Assembly (NCBI RefSeq): GCF_022346545.1 | Contig: NZ_JAKRNU010000005.1 | Coordinates: 124,001-188,000 of the forward strand | Length of the DNA: 64,000 nucleotides | Source: Sporosarcina sp. ACRSM | GTDB lineage: Bacteria; Bacillota; Bacilli; Bacillales_A; Planococcaceae | Direction: 5' to 3' | Shown: one piece after another, positions 55,313 through 64,000 of the stretch | Layout: every line of letters starts with the position of its first letter | Numbering within the stretch: the first letter of the stretch is position 1 | The notes under the pieces: generated by a model | The model's database searches: none | What the model was told of the DNA's origin: nothing | What the model saw: only the letters and a program-made list of their open reading frames with translations | Position numbers and translations under genes: made by a program

Positions 55313-56272
55313 ATGGAAAACATCGCGTTACCGTTTCCTTCTGAAGGGAAACGTTATCATACATGGTCACGTCATTTAAAAGATGAATTTGGTTTCAAAG
55401 TATTTAAAGTGGCATTGGATGCGGGATTTGATTGCCCGAACCGGGATGGGACTGTCGCGTTCGGCGGTTGTACATTTTGCAGTGTTGCGGGATCCGGGGA
55501 CTTTGCAGGTGATCGTGTCGATCCGATTGATGTTCAATTTGCAGAAATCCGTGATAGGATGCACAAAAAATGGAAAGACGGCAAGTATATGGCTTATTTC
55601 CAAGCCTATACAAATACGCATGCTCCCCTTCCTAAACTAAAGGAGAAATTTGAGGCGGCTCTCGCACAAGATGGGGTCGTCGCCTTATCCATCGCAACCC
55701 GTCCAGATTGCTTGCCGGATGATGTAGTCGAATACCTGGCAGAGTTGAACAAACGGACATACCTTTGGGTGGAGCTCGGCCTACAAACCGTCCATGAAAA
55801 AACCGCTAAGCTGATCAATCGAGCACATGATTTCGCAACCTATGTGGAAGGGGTCGAGAAACTCCGCAAACACGGGATTCGCGTTTGTTCGCACATCATC
55901 AACGGCTTGCCGCTCGAAGATTACGATATGATGATGGAAACAACGCGTGAAGTTGCAAAACTTGATGTTCAAGGCATCAAAATCCATCTCCTACACCTAT
56001 TGAAGGGAACGCCGATGGTCAAACAATATGAAAAAGGACAATTGGAGTTCCTAGAAAAAGAACAATATATCAACCTTGTTGCCGATCAACTTGAAATCTT
56101 GCCTCCAGAAATGATCGTTCACCGCATTACAGGTGACGGACCGATCGATTTATTAATCGGACCGATGTGGAGTGTAACGAAATGGGAAGTGCTGAACGGG
56201 ATCGACAAAGAACTCGAACGGCGCGGCAGCTGGCAAGGAAAGCACTATGTAAAGGCGGTCAAACAACAATGA
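55313..56272 (+). CDS. ytqA: Radical SAM protein YtqA (TIGR01212 family)
   Basis: A 319-residue radical SAM enzyme. The cluster cysteines lie in DAGFDCPNRDGTVAFGGCTF plus CSVAG, a CxxxxxxxxxCxxC-type spacing typical of this family; HLLHLLKGTPM is another family segment. Members are elongator-protein-like with unknown substrate, and recent work in B. subtilis links the YtqA/YtqB pair to tRNA uridine modification. The start at 55313 follows AGAGGAG by 11 nt; the TTG nine bases earlier is too close. Its stop overlaps ytqB by 4 nt. Confidence 0.88.
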   Translation: MENIALPFPSEGKRYHTWSRHLKDEFGFKVFKVALDAGFDCPNRDGTVAFGGCTFCSVAGSGDFAGDRVDPIDVQFAEIRDRMHKKWKDGKYMAYFQAYTNTHAPLPKLKEKFEAALAQDGVVALSIATRPDCLPDDVVEYLAELNKRTYLWVELGLQTVHEKTAKLINRAHDFATYVEGVEKLRKHGIRVCSHIINGLPLEDYDMMMETTREVAKLDVQGIKIHLLHLLKGTPMVKQYEKGQLEFLEKEQYINLVADQLEILPPEMIVHRITGDGPIDLLIGPMWSVTKWEVLNGIDKELERRGSWQGKHYVKAVKQQ

Positions 56273-56856
56273 AACTGCTTCGCGTACTTCCATTTTCAAA
56301 ATATCTACTCAGTGAAACGATCGAAGCCGATGAAACGGTTGTCGATGCAACAGCCGGCAATGGGAACGACACCCTCTTTCTGGCCGAGCATGTCGGAGAG
56401 AAAGGACATGTTTTCGCGTTCGATATCCAACAAGCTGCCCTTGACTCGACGGCTGAACGGCTAGGGGAACTGAATGAACGCGTTTCGCTTATCCTTGATA
56501 GCCACGATAATGTTGAACAATATGTAACCGGACCGATCGGCGGTGCCGTTTTCAATCTCGGCTATTTGCCTTATAGCAATGATTTGTCAATTGTGACGAA
56601 ACCCGAGACGACGATCAAAGCGATTCATATGTTACTCGGCCTATTAAAAAAAGGCGGCATCATCGCCATCTCCGTCTACGATGGCCATGAAGGCGGAAAA
56701 GAAGAGCGGGACGCATTGCTCAGCTATGTAAAAACACTGCACCAAGCGGATGTCCACGTCATTCGTTACGAATTATTAAATCAGCGCAACAACCCGCCTT
56801 TCCTCATCGCTCTCGAAAAGATGAGGGACTTTGAGATGGTTAAACAAGTGGATTAA
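56269..56856 (+). CDS. ytqB: YtqB, class I SAM methyltransferase
   Basis: A 195-residue Rossmann-fold methyltransferase. The SAM loop is VVDATAGNGNDTLFLAEHVG, followed by HVFAFDIQQAALDSTAERL and FNLGYLPYSNDLSIVT, characteristic of the rRNA-methylase-like YtqB/YtxB group. The start (ATG at 56269) overlaps the ytqA stop; the ribosome site AAAGGCGGT is inside ytqA. Coupling to the radical SAM enzyme suggests sequential modification of the same RNA. Confidence 0.88.
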   Translation: MKLLRVLPFSKYLLSETIEADETVVDATAGNGNDTLFLAEHVGEKGHVFAFDIQQAALDSTAERLGELNERVSLILDSHDNVEQYVTGPIGGAVFNLGYLPYSNDLSIVTKPETTIKAIHMLLGLLKKGGIIAISVYDGHEGGKEERDALLSYVKTLHQADVHVIRYELLNQRNNPPFLIALEKMRDFEMVKQVD

Positions 56857-56860
56857 CAGA

Positions 56861-56894
56861 ACAAAAGGTTGCCTTATTTGAGGCAACCTTTTGT
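56861..56894 (+). terminator. Terminator of ytqAB
   Basis: ACAAAAGGTTGCCT (56861-56874) with AGGCAACCTTTTGT (56881-56894). It also fits the convergent SDR gene. Confidence 0.88.
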
Positions 56895-56912
56895 TGTTGA
56901 CATATTCACCTT

Positions 56913-57635
56913 TTAAAAGTGACGGATATCTGCAATCGGACCTACTTTTCGAAAGTCTTCTTTTTCCAAAAAGCTGATCAATTTTTCAGCCGTTTGTTCC
57001 GCACTGCTTAATAATCCCTTTTCTTTATATTCTACAAACCTCTCCAATAATGGAAATGCCTCTTCATGACTCGACCGTATTGTTTCCTGCATTCCCGTGT
57101 CAATAATGCCTGGCGCGATGGAAACGATGTCTACTGGATAGTCAGCACTTGCTTGTTCCAAGGCGACAACACGTGAAAAATGGTCAAGGCCCGCCTTAGT
57201 CGCACAATAGCTTCCCCAGCCCTCATATTCCTTTCTTCCTGCTCCAGATGAAATATTGATAATTCTCTTCTGTCCTTCAAAACCAACCAAATTTGCAATG
57301 AAAACATTCGAAAGAACCATCGGGGCTGTCAGGTTGAGCGCAACCGCTTGACGCATCGACTCTGCGTCAACAGAGCCAATCCGCCCAATTGGCTCCACCA
57401 TCCCAGCATTGTTAATAAGCGTAAAGGAAGTCGCTATTTCTCTATGGTCGTCAATAATCTTCGAGAGCAGTCCTTCAAGATGTTCTGTAGCCGACAAATC
57501 TGTCACTACAAAATCTTTAGCATCTACTTGGGGCGTCCTTGCTATGCCGATCACCTTGTTTCCTTTTTCTCGAAGCTGTTTCACCAGTTCATTTCCGATT
57601 CCTTTTGAAGCACCCGTCACAATATACACTTCCAT
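56913..57635 (-). CDS. Short-chain dehydrogenase, benzil reductase/sepiapterin reductase-like
   Basis: A 240-residue NADPH-type SDR. TGASKGIGNELVKQL with an Arg-containing NADP pocket (GIARTPQ), LINNAGMVEPIGRI, catalytic Ser in NISSGAGRKEYEGWG and YCATKAG as YxxxK. It resembles the benzil reductase YueD of B. subtilis. The start at 57635 follows AAGGGGAGAGTTAT; the true substrate is unknown. Confidence 0.82.
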   Translation of the reverse strand: MEVYIVTGASKGIGNELVKQLREKGNKVIGIARTPQVDAKDFVVTDLSATEHLEGLLSKIIDDHREIATSFTLINNAGMVEPIGRIGSVDAESMRQAVALNLTAPMVLSNVFIANLVGFEGQKRIINISSGAGRKEYEGWGSYCATKAGLDHFSRVVALEQASADYPVDIVSIAPGIIDTGMQETIRSSHEEAFPLLERFVEYKEKGLLSSAEQTAEKLISFLEKEDFRKVGPIADIRHF

Positions 57636-57724
57636 ATAACTCTCCCCTTTCATCCACTATCATTTATACTACTACACAGTGACTTTCGTTGATAGACCGA
57701 CGAATTGAATGTCCAAAAACAACG

Positions 57725-57754
57725 AAAAACCAATTCTTCCGAAGAAAAATTGGT
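57725..57754 (-). terminator. Terminator of the LysM-3D gene
   Basis: AAAACCAATTCTTC with GAAGAAAAATTGGT and a T run on the minus strand. Confidence 0.8.
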
Positions 57755-57764
57755 CCTTGTATGT

Positions 57765-58361
57765 TTATTCCAATATTTTAATTTTGACGTCTTTACGACC
57801 CCATTTATACGCTTCGCTCTTAGTCGGGAAAAATACATCGATTTTATTCCCTTTGATGGCGCTTCCTTTATCGGCTGCAACGGCATAACCGTACCCTTCC
57901 ACATGCACTTTCGTCCCAAGTTTAATGACTTTGGGATCGACAGCGATAACTTTCACATCCGGATTCTTTTTAAGGTTAATTCCCGTTGCAGTGATGCCGG
58001 TACAACCGTTGCAACTTGCCGTATAGGCGCTTGCCGAAACGGTGAATTCTTTGACCACATTATCAGAGTCTGACCGGGAAGGGGTCTTCGTATTTGCTTT
58101 TGCTACTGCTTTTGATTTAGTCGCTGCTTTAGCAGTTGTTTTCTCTTTTGTAATTTTCAATTTTTGTTTTGGATGAATGACATCCGATTTCAAATTGTTC
58201 CAAGCTTTTAATTCCGAGACTGATATTTGATACTTTTTCGAGATTTTATACAACGAATCTCCTTTTTGTACCGTGTAAGTCGAAGAAGCCGCCTGACTCT
58301 CTGTTGCCCCGGTGACCAATAATGCAATCGTAATGATGAGTGCTCCAAGAATTTTCTTCAA
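57765..58361 (-). CDS. Secreted LysM and 3D-domain cell-wall protein
   Basis: A 198-residue exported protein. A signal peptide (MKKILGALIITIALLVTGA, cut after SQAA) precedes one LysM repeat (YTVQKGDSLYKISKKYQ, about 29-72). A Lys/Ala/Thr-rich linker then leads to a C-terminal 3D domain with the three conserved aspartates and SASAYTASCNGCTG at its start. 3D proteins such as YorM and the Rpf2-like YuiC act on glycan strands; lytic transglycosylase activity is inferred. The Cys pair CNGC may form a disulfide. The gene stands alone with its own terminator. Confidence 0.88.
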   Translation of the reverse strand: MKKILGALIITIALLVTGATESQAASSTYTVQKGDSLYKISKKYQISVSELKAWNNLKSDVIHPKQKLKITKEKTTAKAATKSKAVAKANTKTPSRSDSDNVVKEFTVSASAYTASCNGCTGITATGINLKKNPDVKVIAVDPKVIKLGTKVHVEGYGYAVAADKGSAIKGNKIDVFFPTKSEAYKWGRKDVKIKILE

Positions 58362-58486
58362 ATGCTCTCCCCCGTGCTTTTTAGTCTATACTTAGATTAA
58401 CAAGCTTCTATTACAGACACATTACAATAATCTTCCTTTCACATTACAAAGCAGAAAAGATTGTTACAGAAATGGAGTTTGATAAC

Positions 58487-59002
58487 ATGAAAACAATTTT
58501 GATTCGGCGAGCGACTAGACATGACGCAAAACCTATGGCGGATCTGCTTGCAAAGTGTCAATGGTTCACTTACAAAACGCTCTATTCCGATGAATATATC
58601 GAAAACTTAATCGCCCAATATTACAATGTGGAACGTATTGAACAAGAAAACGTCTCCATTAGTAAGGACTGGCACGGCTATTTCATAGCAGAAATGGAGA
58701 AATCGATTCTCGGGGTCATCGGAGGTGGAATGACAGATGCCTCCATCGGGGAAGTGTATGTCTTTTACATCGATCCTTCTCTGCGTGGACAAGGTATCGG
58801 CACCCGACTTCTCGATTTTTTTACGAAACACCAAAAGTTTACATACGGTGCACAGGAACAGTGGGTAGCTGTCGCTAAGGGCAATCAGCACGGCATCCCT
58901 TTTTATGAGGCAAAGGGCTTCACCTTTCACCACGAAGAACTGACCTACGGTACTAGGGAAGAAGATCAGGACATATCCCTGAAGTACAAGCGTGAAATCT
59001 AA
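58487..59002 (+). CDS. GNAT family N-acetyltransferase
   Basis: A 171-residue protein with the acetyl-CoA motif VYVFYIDPSLRGQGIGTRLL near residue 95 and a closing AVAKGNQHGIPFYEAKGF, as in small-molecule or protein acetyltransferases. The ATG at 58487 is 9 nt from GGAG; an upstream ATG in the same frame contains this GGAG and is unlikely. Substrate unknown. It is followed after 33 nt by the VanZ-like gene. Confidence 0.82.
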   Translation: MKTILIRRATRHDAKPMADLLAKCQWFTYKTLYSDEYIENLIAQYYNVERIEQENVSISKDWHGYFIAEMEKSILGVIGGGMTDASIGEVYVFYIDPSLRGQGIGTRLLDFFTKHQKFTYGAQEQWVAVAKGNQHGIPFYEAKGFTFHHEELTYGTREEDQDISLKYKREI

Positions 59003-59035
59003 GCGGTACATTATGAAAAAAGCTAGGAGATTTTT

Positions 59036-59617
59036 ATGTTAGACATTTTAAGTTATATTCGCGAAATGCTTCCTTATATGGTTGCGGCATTACCTTTCAT
59101 CCTTCTCGCTCGGTTCGGCTATAACCGAATACGCGGCGTTCAAAACTTGAATCTTTTGCACGAAATAGGTGCAGTCGCCTTTCTGTTGTTCATGACGGCG
59201 TTATTCTCTCAAACCATTCTGACATTCCTTTATACAGGCCCTATTGTTACACGTTCTTTCGCCAACCTGAATCTTGTTCCATTCAGAGTGTTTGTAGATA
59301 ATTATTACGCCATTACGGAATTGCGCTTCTGGCAGCCGTTCATCATCAACTTCCTGGGGAACATTGTAATCTTCATGCCGATCGGTTTTCTTGTCCCGTT
59401 GCTATGGCGCGCATTCAATCGATTTTGGAAAACGACGCTTTTCGGCTTCTGTATTTCTTTTTTTATCGAAACAATGCAATTGACGCAAGCGAGGAGTAGC
59501 GACATCGATGACTTATGGTTGAATACGACAGGTACGATGCTCGGCTACGGGTTATACGTCGTCGCAAAGAAACTGATCCCACAATTGGATACGACATTTA
59601 AAAAAGTAAATTCATAA
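59036..59617 (+). CDS. VanZ-family membrane protein
   Basis: A 193-residue protein with five membrane helices. It has the VanZ signature: NLVPFRVF, then FLGNIVIFMPIGFLVPLLW and SFFIETMQLTQARSSDIDDL followed by NTTGTMLGY. VanZ homologues give low-level teicoplanin resistance in some enterococci; in Bacillales their normal role is unclear. The start follows TAGGAGATTTTT. It is probably in an operon with the GNAT gene. Confidence 0.85.
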   Translation: MLDILSYIREMLPYMVAALPFILLARFGYNRIRGVQNLNLLHEIGAVAFLLFMTALFSQTILTFLYTGPIVTRSFANLNLVPFRVFVDNYYAITELRFWQPFIINFLGNIVIFMPIGFLVPLLWRAFNRFWKTTLFGFCISFFIETMQLTQARSSDIDDLWLNTTGTMLGYGLYVVAKKLIPQLDTTFKKVNS

Positions 59618-59636
59618 ATGCAATATATTGTATACC

Positions 59637-59665
59637 TTCCAACTTCCATCGAAATCCGGTATAAT
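59637..59665 (+). promoter_or_regulatory. Promoter of the GntR gene
   Basis: TTCCAA (59637-59642), 17 nt, TATAAT (59660-59665). Confidence 0.6.
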
Positions 59666-59701
59666 AAAAAAATACTGACTTATATAGGATGGTGAATCAT
59701 C

Positions 59702-60391
59702 ATGCCGATACCTACCGATCTATCTAAACCGGTACGTAAAACTGCAAAAGAGAACGCTTTCGAACAGCTACAAGATTGGATCATCGATGGAACCTTACAG
59801 CCTGGCGAGAAGCTGAACGATACAGAGTTGGCCCAGGCATTAGGCGTGAGCAGGACGCCCATCCGTGAATCGCTTCAGTTGCTCGAAGTACAACGATTTG
59901 TGAAAATGTATCCCGGAAAAGCAACTCAAGTGACGGAAGTGGACAAAGAATCCATCACGGATTTACTGCCTCCTCTCGCCGCTTTACAAGCATTATCCGC
60001 CGAGCTCGCGATTCCGAATCTCACACCGGAAACGATCGAGCTGCTTGAACATACAAATAAACGCTTTGCAGATGCAGTCCTTGCCGAAGATTATTTTGCT
60101 GCCCTGAAGATCGATGAAGAATTTCATCAGATTATCGTCGACACTGCAAACAATCCGTATATTAAAACGACGGTACCCACCCTTCAAGTGCATGTCAGAC
60201 GATTATTCTTCCATAATTCAATCGTCTTGACGAAAGACTCTATCGAAGAACATACGCGTATCATCGAACTGATGAAACAGGGTGATGCGGAAGGTGTATC
60301 TGCCATCATGCGTAACAACTGGGTGCGGGCGATTGACGAATTCCATCATTTACATGAAAACACAGCAAAAAAACCGGTTTCCTCCACATGA
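59702..60391 (+). CDS. GntR-family regulator, FadR subfamily
   Basis: A 229-residue DNA-binding protein. The winged helix (about 18-75) has ENAFEQLQDWIIDGTLQPGE, then LNDTELAQALGVSRTPIRES. The C-terminal all-helical FCD domain carries histidines (FHQIIVDTANN, IEEHTRII) that bind metal and a carboxylate ligand in the subfamily. The effector is unknown. It may control the adjacent genes. It begins after GGATGGTGAATC, and its stop lies within the terminator shared with brnQ. Confidence 0.87.
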   Translation: MPIPTDLSKPVRKTAKENAFEQLQDWIIDGTLQPGEKLNDTELAQALGVSRTPIRESLQLLEVQRFVKMYPGKATQVTEVDKESITDLLPPLAALQALSAELAIPNLTPETIELLEHTNKRFADAVLAEDYFAALKIDEEFHQIIVDTANNPYIKTTVPTLQVHVRRLFFHNSIVLTKDSIEEHTRIIELMKQGDAEGVSAIMRNNWVRAIDEFHHLHENTAKKPVSST

Positions 60392-60406
60392 GGATACCGG
60401 TTTTTT
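60367..60406. terminator. Bidirectional terminator between the GntR gene and brnQ
   Basis: AAAAAAACCGGTTTCCT with AGGATACCGGTTTTTT; the GntR stop codon is in the right part of the stem. Confidence 0.88.
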
Positions 60407-60411
60407 CTGTA

Positions 60412-61767
60412 TTACGATTGAACTGTTTCGGTGTGCGTCAAACGGGCAATCACTCCCGTAATGAGCATGACCACTAAAACTGGCAATAACCAGCCAAGAC
60501 CGTCTTTGTAGAGCGGCAACACATTTTCATAGAAAGTAATGATCGGTGCCAACCATCCGAAATAGTCGATTTCAAGTAATTGACAAAGTGTTTTCAATCC
60601 ATCCACCGTACTGATCAAGAAAGCAACGATTGTCGCCGCCACATAAACGGGACGTGCATGTTTGAACAATGGAGAGGTGAATGTCAACAACATGAGTACA
60701 ACCGCAAGCGGATAAAGGAACATCAATACCGGAATGGAATACGTAATGATATTCGCCAAACCGAAGTTTGCTACTACAAAACAGAATACTGTAAAGATGA
60801 TGACGAACATTTTATAACTTACTTTCGGAATAAGTGTGTGGAAGTACTCCCCACAAGCTGTCACTAACCCGATGGCTGTTGTTAAACAAGCTAGAATGAT
60901 AACAATTGCCAATAACACAAGTCCGAATGTTCCAAGATAGTGGGCAGCCGCTTCACTTAAAACAGGACCACCTGTATCAAACAAGCCAAATTTCTCTACA
61001 CTTGTAGCTCCTAAATAAGCGATTCCTACATAGATGAGTGCAAGAAAAGCAGTTGCCACGGCACCTGTTTTGGCTGTAGCTGCCAAGATACCACGTTTCG
61101 ACGTCACACCCATTGATCGAAGTACATTGATAACAATGATTCCGAATACTAGAGCAGCAAGTGCGTCCATCGTATTATAACCTTCTGTAAAACCTTTCAT
61201 GAAGGCACCATCGGCATAAACATCTTGTGGTGATCCGATTGCACCGATCGGATTGACAATGGCCATGACCAACAAGCCAATCAGTAGAATGATGATTCCC
61301 GGAGATAAGATTTTCCCGACATTATCGACAATTTTAGCCGGGTTCAATGATAACCAAAGTGTAAGACCGAAAAATAGTAACGTAAAAATAAGTAAGCCGA
61401 TCTTTGTATAATCTTCGGCAATAAACGGTGCAATCCCAATATCATACGCAACTGCCCCTGTACGCGGCGCTGCGAAAAATGGACCGATCGTTAAATAGAG
61501 AAGTGATGTGAAAATCACTGCATATACAGGATGGATTCGAGTGGCAAGATCCTGCAAGTTTTGGCTACCAGAGAATCCCATCGCCAATACGCCGAGAAAC
61601 GGCAAACCGACACCCGTAATTAAAAATCCAATAATCGCCAGCCATAAGTTCGACCCAGCGTACTGCCCAAGCTGTGCTGGGAAAATAAGATTTCCGGCAC
61701 CAAAAAATAAAGCGAATAACATCACACCAATAACTAGGTATGATGAAAACGATAGTTTGGGTTGCAT
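60412..61767 (-). CDS. brnQ: Branched-chain amino acid transporter BrnQ
   Basis: A 451-residue LIVCS-family symporter with about 12 helices. It begins MQPKLSFSSYLVIGVMLFAL, then FFGAGNLIFPAQLGQYAG, the family signature, and TIGPFFAAPRTGAVAYDIGI. It imports Ile, Leu and Val with sodium. The ATG at 61767 follows GAGGAGGAAATTTG; a longer frame starts beyond the promoter region. The promoter at 61831-61859 lies about 65 nt upstream. Confidence 0.93.
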   Translation of the reverse strand: MQPKLSFSSYLVIGVMLFALFFGAGNLIFPAQLGQYAGSNLWLAIIGFLITGVGLPFLGVLAMGFSGSQNLQDLATRIHPVYAVIFTSLLYLTIGPFFAAPRTGAVAYDIGIAPFIAEDYTKIGLLIFTLLFFGLTLWLSLNPAKIVDNVGKILSPGIIILLIGLLVMAIVNPIGAIGSPQDVYADGAFMKGFTEGYNTMDALAALVFGIIVINVLRSMGVTSKRGILAATAKTGAVATAFLALIYVGIAYLGATSVEKFGLFDTGGPVLSEAAAHYLGTFGLVLLAIVIILACLTTAIGLVTACGEYFHTLIPKVSYKMFVIIFTVFCFVVANFGLANIITYSIPVLMFLYPLAVVLMLLTFTSPLFKHARPVYVAATIVAFLISTVDGLKTLCQLLEIDYFGWLAPIITFYENVLPLYKDGLGWLLPVLVVMLITGVIARLTHTETVQS

Positions 61768-61830
61768 AATACAAATTTCCTCCTCAAATGTAAAAAAATA
61801 TAAATATATATACAATATATCGCTGAAACA

Positions 61831-61859
61831 ATAATACTCTTTTCATTTAGAAAATGCAA
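61831..61859 (-). promoter_or_regulatory. Promoter of brnQ
   Basis: Minus strand TTGCAT (61854-61859), 17 nt, TATTAT (61831-61836). The spacer contains TTTTCTAAATGAAA, only loosely like a CodY box. The stretch 61860-62150 upstream shows no gene or other feature. Confidence 0.55.
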
Positions 61860-62152
61860 TCTAATACTGAGAACTTTATTTATTTTCACAAATAGGAAAA
61901 ATCCCAATTAAACCCCACGATTAAAGGATTTAATCTTGTTCCAATATTACAAAAATTATTTAAAAATAAAGTAATCGAATGAAATTATTATGAATTAAAG
62001 ATCCAAATGGTCTCCAATGAAAACGGAGCCATCTATGGTACAAGAAGGCATGTAACTGAAGCCCTTCATCCTTTTTTCGGAATAATAAAATAATAATTTG
62101 TTGACGAAAGATGTCGATCCATCTACTTCCCCATTCCCTTAACCGCAAAAGA

Positions 62153-62186
62153 AAAAACCCGTCTGCATGAATAACATGCAAACGGA
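62153..62186 (-). terminator. Terminator of sbcC
   Basis: CCGTTTGCATG with CATGCAGACGG and a T6 run on the minus strand. Confidence 0.88.
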
Positions 62187-62198
62187 TCCAGTTATGAG

Positions 62199-64000
62199 TT
62201 ATTTGACAACTATCTTCGTTCTACTATGGCCTTCTTTCGATTTCCTCACTTCAAGAATCGCGGGAAGTGCGGCTTTCAATTCCGGGACATGAGAAATGAC
62301 ACCGATCATCCGGCCTGATTTCTGCAGTTCTATCAATGTATCAATCGCTTTGTTCAACGATTCCTCATCCAATGACCCGAAACCTTCGTCGATGAACATC
62401 GTATCGATCGAGACGGCCCCTTGGAACCCTTGGATGACATCGGCCATACCGAGCGCTAGACAAAGAGATGCATTGAATTTCTCCCCACCCGACAATGTTT
62501 TCACATCACGGGTTTGGCCAGTATACGCATCATAGACATCCAACCCTAAACCACTCTGTTTCCCACGTACTTCCTGCCGGTCGCTGCGCATCAATACAAA
62601 TTGACCGTTCGACATGTCTTTCAATCGTTCGTTTGCCGATTGGATAATCCGTTCCAAATATTCGATCTGGATATACCGTTCAAATGACAGTTTCAGCCCG
62701 TTCTGCCCTCTGACGACATCGTATAGGTCCGTTATTTTCCCATACGCTCGTTCCAGCTCGATCACTTTAGTAGAAGATTGGATAAGCTTCTCTTTCAGAC
62801 CCAAAGCTGTTCTTTCATATTGAGAGGAAGCATTGTATGCTTTCAACGCCGCTTCATAGTCCAATTTCAGGTTGTTCATCTCCGCTTCCATGACTTTCAA
62901 ATCGACAGGTTCTTTCCCTTTCAGCAACTCCTGTAATTCGGCGACCGTTTCGCGCAACGAATGGTACTGCTGTTTGAAGGCTATGATGCTTTCCTTCAAT
63001 GAAAGACGATCCGCTTCTGTCATTTGCGCTTCACGATATGCGGCTTCTGTCGGGAAATCAGAGTTTCTTAAAGCTTCCTTGAACCTTGCTTCCGCCTGCT
63101 CCTTTTTCCCCGTTACGTCTTCTAGCATTTTTTCCGCATGCATTTTTGCGGATGTAACAGCTGCCAAACGTTCCGCCGCTTCCTCTCGGAGTTTTTGCAC
63201 TCGTTTCCACTCACGTTCAAGCTGGTTCTTCCGACTTTCCATGTCAGCAATCCTCTCCTGCAGGACGGATAGTACACGGACATCCCCCGGAATCGTCTGT
63301 AACGTCGTTTCCAAAACAGCGGCCTTCGTTTGGTAGTCGGATTGCCGTTCAAGCAATGCCCGTTCCAAATCTGTTGTGGCTTGAACAGATTGGGCAGTTA
63401 CCATTTCTTGCTTTTTCGCTTTCTCTTTTAATTCAGCAAGGATTTTTCGCTCTTCCCGTAGCCGAGCCATTTCAATTTCCAGTTTCCGCTTTTGATCATG
63501 CAGTTCATCATTTGGCGCTTCAATGTGTAAACGTTCCATTTCTTTCTTTTTTTCATTCAACAATTGTAAGCAGTTCTCAACATTGATTGTCGAGAGACGA
63601 TACTGTTTTTCAACTTGCGCCAGTTGTTCTTTTTGTTTTTCCAGCTGTTCCTTTGATAAGGCTCCTTCGACTTTTTTATGCGATTTTACGGGATGATGCT
63701 CACTTCCACATACCGGGCACGCTTCTCCTTCACGAAGTGACTCCGCTAGCATTGCCGCTTGGTTGTCAAACCAGCGTTGCTCCGTTGTGTCATAATCCTC
63801 TTTATATTTTCGGTAAAGCATTTCCTTTTCATTTCGCTCTACTTCCAGTACAGCACTCCGCTTTTCCAAGCTGGTGAATTCATCAAGTACTCTGCATTTT
63901 TCTGTAAGTTCAGTCAACCGATCGAGAGCCTCGTCATATGAACCGAGTCTCGCTTCGATCTGCTCCATCTCCGTTATGAATGCTTTCGATTTGACGGTTT
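62199..64000 (-). CDS. sbcC: Nuclease subunit SbcC, C-terminal part (cut by window edge)
   Basis: About 600 codons, open to the right edge with no start in view. It is the C-terminal 55-60 percent of the SMC-like SbcC. The zinc-hook motif CPVCGSEHH lies near 63700, coiled coils on both sides, and the ABC signature LSGGEKFNASLCLALGMADV and Walker B SIDTMFIDEGFGSLDEESL in the last 100 residues. With SbcD it cleaves hairpins and double-strand ends. The sbcD gene is expected upstream, outside the window. Confidence 0.95.
   Translation of the reverse strand, partial: TVKSKAFITEMEQIEARLGSYDEALDRLTELTEKCRVLDEFTSLEKRSAVLEVERNEKEMLYRKYKEDYDTTEQRWFDNQAAMLAESLREGEACPVCGSEHHPVKSHKKVEGALSKEQLEKQKEQLAQVEKQYRLSTINVENCLQLLNEKKKEMERLHIEAPNDELHDQKRKLEIEMARLREERKILAELKEKAKKQEMVTAQSVQATTDLERALLERQSDYQTKAAVLETTLQTIPGDVRVLSVLQERIADMESRKNQLEREWKRVQKLREEAAERLAAVTSAKMHAEKMLEDVTGKKEQAEARFKEALRNSDFPTEAAYREAQMTEADRLSLKESIIAFKQQYHSLRETVAELQELLKGKEPVDLKVMEAEMNNLKLDYEAALKAYNASSQYERTALGLKEKLIQSSTKVIELERAYGKITDLYDVVRGQNGLKLSFERYIQIEYLERIIQSANERLKDMSNGQFVLMRSDRQEVRGKQSGLGLDVYDAYTGQTRDVKTLSGGEKFNASLCLALGMADVIQGFQGAVSIDTMFIDEGFGSLDEESLNKAIDTLIELQKSGRMIGVISHVPELKAALPAILEVRKSKEGHSRTKIVVK

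Noticed and set aside
61837..61853. CodY-box-like TTTTCTAAATGAAA before brnQ
   Set aside because: Five or more mismatches to AATTTTCWGAAAATT; not supported by sequence alone.
61960..62181. 73-codon minus frame between sbcC and brnQ
   Set aside because: Starts inside the sbcC terminator, has no ribosome site and an unusual Arg/Trp/Phe/Leu composition.

Overview
The window is chromosomal DNA from a spore-forming, low-to-moderate-GC member of the Bacillales. Three alpha/beta-type SASP genes with sigma-G promoters, EzrA, CcpA, DgcP and SftA point to this group. Gene order matches the Bacillus subtilis ytcI-thiI-ezrA-ytsP-dgcP-rpsD-tyrS-acsA/acuABC-ccpA-aroA-ytxH/G-murC-sftA-ytpR/Q region. Extra genes (a PBP, an FtsA-like ATPase, methionine gamma-lyase) fit a Planococcaceae genome such as Sporosarcina; that genus is an inference. 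No rRNA, tRNA, CRISPR array or complete insertion sequence was seen.

Layout. 1-280: the start of a RarD/EamA transporter running off the left edge. 605-8278: acyl-CoA synthetase ytcI, three SASP genes, a thiI/cysteine desulfurase pair for tRNA 4-thiouridine, ezrA, and a free methionine-R-sulfoxide reductase. 8560-13714: methionine gamma-lyase, diguanylate cyclase dgcP, rpsD behind a long leader, and a cobalamin-binding-like protein. 13773-18535: tyrS behind a T-box, divergent from a class A PBP. 18587-27509: acsA divergent from acuABC, ccpA, the chorismate mutase/DAHP synthase gene, and an actin-fold FtsA-like protein. 27576-36686: ytxH, ytxG, murC, sftA, ytpR, ytpQ, a lipoprotein and an ITPase-like NTPase, all on the minus strand. 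36766-46832: M42 peptidase, ytzB-like, trmB, a NERD-like protein, D-amino acid transaminase, pepV, ytzE, rsuA, murJ and a HI0933-type flavoprotein. 47120-55165: leuS behind a T-box, a 3-hydroxybutyrate permease/dehydrogenase pair, a DUF3100/DUF340-like membrane pair and an MFS transporter. 55313-64000: ytqA, ytqB, SDR, LysM-3D cell-wall protein, GNAT, VanZ, GntR, brnQ and the 3' part of sbcC.

The region is mostly housekeeping. Functional clusters are acetate activation with its acetylation control (acsA, acuA, acuC), carbon control (ccpA and a good cre site before mgl), wall synthesis (PBP, murC, murJ, D-amino acid transaminase), sulfur and methionine chemistry (thiI/desulfurase, fRMsr, mgl), and two T-box-controlled aminoacyl-tRNA synthetases.

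The least explained signal is a set of degenerate intergenic elements at about 493-607, 8390-8475 and 29013-29200. They resemble the right end (omega-RNA part) of IS200/IS605 transposons but have no tnpB nearby. Each lies just 3' of a gene in that gene's orientation, and two have long terminal inverted repeats with a compensatory base-pair change. A fourth, structured region with some resemblance forms the leader of the PBP gene. The FtsA-like gene appears to start at CTG.
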